Shown: piece by piece, positions 45,101-49,655 of the stretch | Layout: every line of letters begins with the position of its first letter | Position numbering within the stretch: the stretch's first letter is position 1 | The notes under the pieces: generated by a model | What the model saw: only the letters and a program-made list of their open reading frames with translations | Told to the model about the DNA's origin: nothing | The model's database searches: none | Position numbers and translations under genes: made by a program | Assembly (NCBI GenBank): GCA_016987375.1 | Contig: PJRA01000272.1 | Span: forward strand, 763,138-812,792 | DNA length: 49,655 nt | Source of the DNA: Brachionus koreanus | Lineage: Eukaryota > Rotifera > Eurotatoria > Ploima > Brachionidae | Direction: 5' to 3'

Positions 45101-47473
45101 TAATCTTGAGACTTTTTTCCTTCCTGGCTAAGGCTTTGAACCTTTAATGGTATCATAGTATTTTCAGGTATTGTTGTTTATATTTTATGTAAAGCAATTA
45201 CAAAAATATGCTCACTCATGAAATTTTTTTAAACTTAACTTATCTGAAGAAAATCGTTTTAATATAATTTTAAAAGTTAAATGAATTGAGAAAATAGTAC
45301 TGTTTCTCAGACAAAAAGTATGAACATCTTGTATCGATATATTAGTTGCTTCTAAAAATAACAAAGCAAAAGAAAATTTAGTGGAAAAAATATAATTAGC
45401 CAAAATAAATCATCAAAAGTTATAGCAAGTATGTCTACTAATAATAAAGACAAGTTGTCTTGGAAAATCACAAATATCAACATTAAAATAAATAATTTTC
45501 TTGAGAAATTTTTAAAACTTTATTCCGAGTTTGGCATAGAAAACACATTTATAAGATTATTAGAATTAATTAGAATTGGATAAAATTATTTTTGCACTTG
45601 AGATCTTTAATTTTTTGATTAAAAAAATAATTTAGGGAAAACCTTGGCCGGTTAGAATGGAAACTTAGTCTTTTTAAGTTTTTATAATCTATTATTTAAT
45701 TAATAAAAATTTTTTTTTGCTTATAAATTTTTTCTATTTCAATTTTTCTTTTATTTGAAATTAATTAATAAAGAAATTATTCCAAGACAAATAATGTATT
45801 TCTTTATTAAAAATTTCTTTTATTAAAAAAATAAATTAATATATTAGTGGATGAGAATTATTTAAATTTGATATTTCCCCAAATCTATTCTTTAAATTAA
45901 ATTAAATTTTTATTCAAACTTAAAATTAAAAAAAGTTATATGAAAAATCAGTATCATAGCTTGATTATTAATAAATTTAAAATTTTCTTTTTAATTTTTT
46001 GTTTATATCTGTATTGTAGAGAATTAGCAATTAGTTTTATGTGTTGGTAATCAAATTTTTTTTAACACTCAAAGGACCGATGACAATTTGAAACTTTCTT
46101 AATTCACCTAAAACTTTCTAAATGTGTTATTGTGAATAAATATATTAAAAAAAAATTCGATTTTTTCAGAAATTTGGTGTACGCACCCAAAGATGTAAAG
46201 CATAGAAAAGGTGTCAAATTGACACCAGTCCTTTGAGTGTTATAAATTAAAAAATTAGTTTAAAAATACCGGTAAAGACTTAAGCCTGTGCTTATATTTA
46301 CCTGTAATTTAATGTACCTGTAATTTTGTGTTACATACTTTGAAATTTTTTGAAAATGAAAAAAACAATTTAAACCATTCTTTCTGTTTTTTTATTCTCA
46401 ATTTTTTCAAATAAAGATACCACTACGAAATTTGCATGATTTCTAAGCAAAAATAAAATTTTTTTAATTTTTTTCCATTATTATTTATCATTTTCAATAA
46501 AACGTTCAAAATATTGAAATTCTGGATAAAAACTGGAAATTTGGTATTTATTTCATAACTTCAAATGAAGGTAAATTCTTAAGGCTATCTTAGAATTTAT
46601 TAGTACTAAAAAATTCAAATTTAAAAAGCTTGAAAAAAACCTTACATATAATTGTTAAAAAAAAGCTTTTGAAGTTCTAAAAACATGAATTGAAATTCTC
46701 GTAATTAGTTTTATACTTGAAATCTAATTTTAAATTGCATAATAAAATAATACATGATTTATTTATTTTAATGATGTAATTTTTTGAAAAGAAAATTGAG
46801 TTGAAAACAAATAAATTTGTCAATGTGCCTAAATGAGAAGCGCGAAAATCCTTAAATTAGTTTGATTAGTCGTGTAGCTTTTACAATTTACAGCAATAGA
46901 TCAAAAGATAAGATTGAGAAATTATTTTTAAATTTCAAAAAACTTTAATACTTTTTGAATTTAAAATTTGAAACAAAAATATCTCCTAGTTAATCAAAAA
47001 AAAAATATTTTAGATATAAAAATTATTGAAATTGTGGTATTAAAAAAAAAATATTTAAACAAAATACCTCTGACAAAAATTTCATAGCTACTGACAACTA
47101 CAAATCGATTTGTTGTGGTGTTTCTGTAGATGCATGCATAGTATTCTTCATCAAGGACGCCAATATTATTAAATACAAGGGTTCTACCATCATTTGTTAT
47201 ATTTGTGAAAGAGTCGGATTCAACAAAAAAGGGCTGGTTAATTGTCTTGTTCAAAGAACGAATCCATTGGAGACTTATATCTGTTATATCATCTATATTG
47301 CAGTCGAGCTCAAATTTCGTACCACCTTCGGCGATGACAGACTCAGAATTTCGAAACTGACAAACTTAAAAATATAAATAAAAAAAAATAAATTTATTTA
47401 ACTTTAGCTTACAAGCTGGGCTTCCATACAAAAGAAAAAGAAAAATTAATGTTAGACCAGCAGCCAAATTCAT
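39186..47473 (-). CDS. Secreted Ig-like / Thr-rich mucin / EGF / ShKT protein (7 exons, 1292 aa)
   Basis: Exons in transcript order: 47413-47473, 47068-47364, 42392-44680, 41824-42333, 41657-41776, 41368-41607, 39186-39547; every intron is phase 1. A signal peptide (MNLAAGLTLIFLFLLYGSPA) is followed by an Ig-like domain with C...W...DEEYYAC (21-119), an Ig-like domain without Trp (YQIVCSS..SKPDVNIKIYD), a second such pair (SFFLDCETTRSDVSW / DEEYYGC, then YQIICAS..SKPDVSLSIYD), a Thr/Pro tract (about 461-839), a third pair across exons 3-4, five EGF modules in exons 5-7 and a C-terminal ShKT domain (CVDNDPLC...ELCPKTCQVC). There is no membrane anchor, so the product is secreted; many N-x-S/T sites and the Thr tract predict heavy glycosylation. 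Role unknown; surface coat, mucus, adhesion or defence are possible. No named orthologue recognised. The weakest join is the 2387 bp intron 2. Confidence 0.85.
39548..41367. other. Intron 6 of the Ig-mucin-EGF gene
   Basis: 1820 bp, AT-rich, with one mariner relic (39685-39990). Nothing else supported. Confidence 0.5.
39685..39990 (+). mobile_element. Mariner-type transposase C-terminal relic
   Basis: The frame 39770-39868 (FTNQEEFEEACNEYFGSKSR) matches the C-terminus of the mariner relic at 8388-8576 (FTNQDQVEEVCYEFFGFKSS). The following non-coding bases ('gctgatagataa...ggataagctaac...gcttttttata' in both) also match. Internal deletions and frameshifts are present upstream. Confidence 0.65.
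42522..43658. repeat. ACN-codon minisatellite encoding the Thr tract
   Basis: About 1.14 kb in which the plus strand is almost only G and T (GTT/GTG/GTA/GTC triplets) and the minus strand encodes Thr with sparse Pro, Val, Ser, Ala and Ile. Blocks such as T-V-P-T-T-T-T-P-A-S recur, which suggests repeated unequal exchange. The opposite strand also stays open (Val/Gly) simply because the triplet repeat lacks stops. Confidence 0.9.
44681..47067. other. Intron 2 of the Ig-mucin-EGF gene
   Basis: 2387 bp AT-rich intron containing the MITE at 46066-46239. No other feature supported. Confidence 0.5.
46066..46239. mobile_element. Short MITE with CACTCAAAGGAC inverted ends
   Basis: 174 bp, flanked by TTAA (46062-46065) and TTAT (46240-46243). 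Its ends are inverted repeats of about 26 bases with few mismatches (CACTCAAAGGACCGATGACA against CACTCAAAGGACTGGTGTCA). The right side also holds the palindrome GGTGTCAAATTGACACC. The TTAA-like flanks suggest a piggyBac-related MITE, distinct from the 2198-2412 family. Confidence 0.6.
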
Positions 47474-49089
47474 TGCTGATTTAAATTTCTAAAATGTATT
47501 TTATCACTCAAACCAAAATAATAAATTTTACTCCGAAAACAGTTTTGAAACAAAACGCTTTTCAAAAAAATTTTTAAAGAAACTCACCTGAGTGAAAGCC
47601 TGTTAATGCTAACTTACTGTTTTTCAAAATAAAATAAGTGCTAAATGTTTAAAGAATTTTTAAAAAGAATTTTAAAATTAAAAAAGTTTATTTAAAAAAA
47701 AATTTAGAAACCTTTCAATAACAAAAATATCTAAAAATCTCAAGAAATGTAAAATTTAACTATTATGTGTTCTTTCGCTAACTTTATTTTGTTTTGCAAA
47801 TATTTTTTCTGATATTTTTAAACAAAAAATTTTAATTTCATGACTTAACTTTGTTCAAATCGATATTTGTATTTTACTAGCTAAGCTAGGGACACGAAAG
47901 CATTATATGTCTGTTCACTCGACTACCTATTAGGAATTAATAAACCATTATTTTTTAAAAATAATTCGATTACATAATTTGTTGCTTTTTTATCGAAAAT
48001 TTTTTACCATTTTTTCAAATTTTTAAACAAATTCAATATCTATAAGAAATTCTTAAAACATTTTTAATAATTCTCAAAATAATTTTAAGGCCTTTTCAGG
48101 CAAAAATTTTTAATATCAAATGCTTTTGATTTATTAAACAGATTCTAATTATAAAATATCAAAAAGTTTTTTTTACTTTTGTTCTCTTAAGTGAAACAAA
48201 ATGAGATTTTTTTAAGCCAAAATTTTAAGTTGCTTTTTTAAAAATAAAAAACAAATAAATTTAATTTAGCTTTATACAATTTTCGTTTCTCACAAAAACA
48301 AAAAAAATAAATTTAAGCCAAAGAAGCATTTTTAATGTATTACAAGTGTGCGTCCTCTTTAGTTGTAATTTTTTAGTCATAAAGATATCTCTTTGGAACA
48401 AAAATAATATTAAAAAAATTAAAAAGCTAATATTTTTGAATATTTTTTATTTTAATTTAAAAGATTTTTCTTTAATTTCTAATAGCAAAATTTTAAATAA
48501 AAAATTTAAAAATACTCAAATAAAACCAGGCTGAACCTTTTTAATTTATTCTTTTATAATTCAATTGAATTTTGCTGGTTGTTATGTTGTTAATGAAATT
48601 TTTAAATTTATTAATATATTTGAAAAAATTAGTATTTCTCGATAATTAAATTTTAATTTTAGAATAATAGTTATGCTAAGAATAATCTATAAATTTTTCT
48701 ATGCAATTTTTAGAGAACATTAACTTTAGAGACTCTAAACAAATTAAAATGTCAAAAATTCAAAATAATTGATGATAATAAGAAAATAGTGGTTGTGTCA
48801 TAATGTTTTACAAAATTTTTTAAATTTTTGAATAAAAAAATTAAAGTTAAGAAAAAAAAAGTTAATTTTAATTTTCTATAAGAGTGGGCAAGACCTTTCC
48901 CAATTTTTTTTCAAAATTTGAAATCAGGCTGATCGTAGCTTTAAAATAAAAAAAAATTTTTTCAAAAGGTTGAATTTTCAATAAATTGTCAGTAAAAAAT
49001 CTACAGAACCATCAAAAAGATTTGTTCAACTTAAACAAAATTTGCCATAAGCTGAACTTTTTCACTTGATTCATTAGTCTTGGATACAG
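47474..49089. other. AT-rich intergenic upstream of the Ig-mucin-EGF gene
   Basis: 1.6 kb without coding frames or repeats I can support; it probably contains the promoter of the gene starting at 47473. Confidence 0.5.
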
Positions 49090-49655
49090 AAAGCGTTCTG
49101 TTTATCGTTGGCTAGATATTATACAACAAGAGAAAAAAAGGAAGTGTTAGTTTGGCCACCACCTGCTAAAATAGCGACGAAACAAATAGATGCCAAACTT
49201 AGAGCCTATTTCAATCATAAATCGGGTCATTCGCAAAGAAAGACGGCTAGAAAATTCAATTGCCACTATACCTATATCGGAAAGATTTTTAAAAAGTAAA
49301 CAAACATCAATAAGTATAAAAAACGCAAGAGGAACAAAACCCCGGAGAGTATTAAGAACAAGTACGTTAAAAATTTGAAGAAAAATGAATTGTCTGGTTG
49401 GTTATTTCACAAGGTGGAATAAGCGAACCATATTTTGTACCTAGCGGTTTAGCGGTAAATCAACATGTCTACCTTGGAGAGTGAATTAAGATTATGTGCA
49501 ATTATGCATTTTGGCCTGGCTTGGCATCATCTTATTATGCCAATATGGAACAGAATTATATGTTAGATAAAAATATAAAGTATGTTGCTTAAGAAGTGAA
49601 TCCATCAAACTTATCAAAAGCACGATCATTTGAGATTTTTTTGGGAAAGTTTATG
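49090..49655 (+). mobile_element. Broken Tc1-like (DDxD/E) transposase, runs off the window
   Basis: The frame 49108-49299 has the N-terminal helix-turn-helix style (HSQRKTARKFNCHYTYIGKI). After a TAA at 49297-49299 the same frame continues with a basic KYKKRKRNKTPESIKN segment. From about 49405 a different frame reads GGISEPYFVPSGLAVNQHVY, then FWPGLASSYYA, the second-Asp region and following strand of IS630/Tc1-type transposases, with stops near 49485 and 49589. The centre of the catalytic domain, with the first Asp, is missing. The right part lies outside the window. Confidence 0.75.

Overview
This is a eukaryotic, animal nuclear window. It is very AT-rich, has mostly 42-59 bp GT-AG introns with a few 1-2.4 kb introns, and carries metazoan gene families: the HECT ligase UBE3C, a RUFY RUN/FYVE protein, cyclin A, a chitin-binding peritrophin-like protein and EGF/ShKT domains. 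The base composition, small introns and gene content fit a small invertebrate, perhaps a monogonont rotifer such as Brachionus. That is inference, not proof.

Layout. 1-331: LINE reverse-transcriptase fragment. 759-6738 (-): UBE3C, seven coding exons that I could join in frame to 1033 codons; a large intron holds piggyBac-like MITEs. 7280-8940: decayed mariner and LINE remnants. 9282-13439 (+): RUFY1/2 homologue, eight exons, one GC-AG intron, and a 470 bp fold-back element with TA flanks in its largest intron. 13693-13848 (-): an orphan exon-like segment. 14749-18380 (+): a protein with about six Tudor-like (DUF4537-type) modules. 19125-20290 (+): a decayed RT/RNase H retroelement of distinctly higher GC. 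20974-22284 (-): intronless cyclin A. 24680-25140 (+): a second LINE copy with its 3' end. 27539-30517 (+): a three-exon gene for an unrecognised Asn/Ser/Gln-rich protein.

31530-38591 is the most striking structure: two 1717 bp inverted arms (31530-33246 and 36875-38591), identical over every stretch compared and with no length difference, flank a 3.6 kb spacer that contains an intact gene for a four-pass membrane protein. Each arm holds a complete chitin-binding secreted protein. The right arm continues into an intact multi-pass membrane gene, while the left arm cuts that gene at residue 127, so the right arm looks ancestral.

39186-47473 (-): seven exons, all joined in phase 1, encode a 1292-residue secreted protein: signal peptide, three pairs of Ig-like domains, a ~380-residue Thr tract, five EGF modules and a C-terminal ShKT domain. 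I know no named protein with this architecture. 49090-49655: a broken Tc1-like transposase running off the window.

The housekeeping genes (UBE3C, RUFY, cyclin A) show no functional linkage. The right third is enriched in secreted or membrane proteins (peritrophin-like pair, two multi-pass proteins, the Ig-mucin-EGF-ShKT protein), plausibly surface or extracellular-matrix components. Multi-exon genes are given as one span each, with exon coordinates in the evidence. All splice sites are read by eye from GT/AG, phase continuity and family alignment recalled from knowledge; no search was run.
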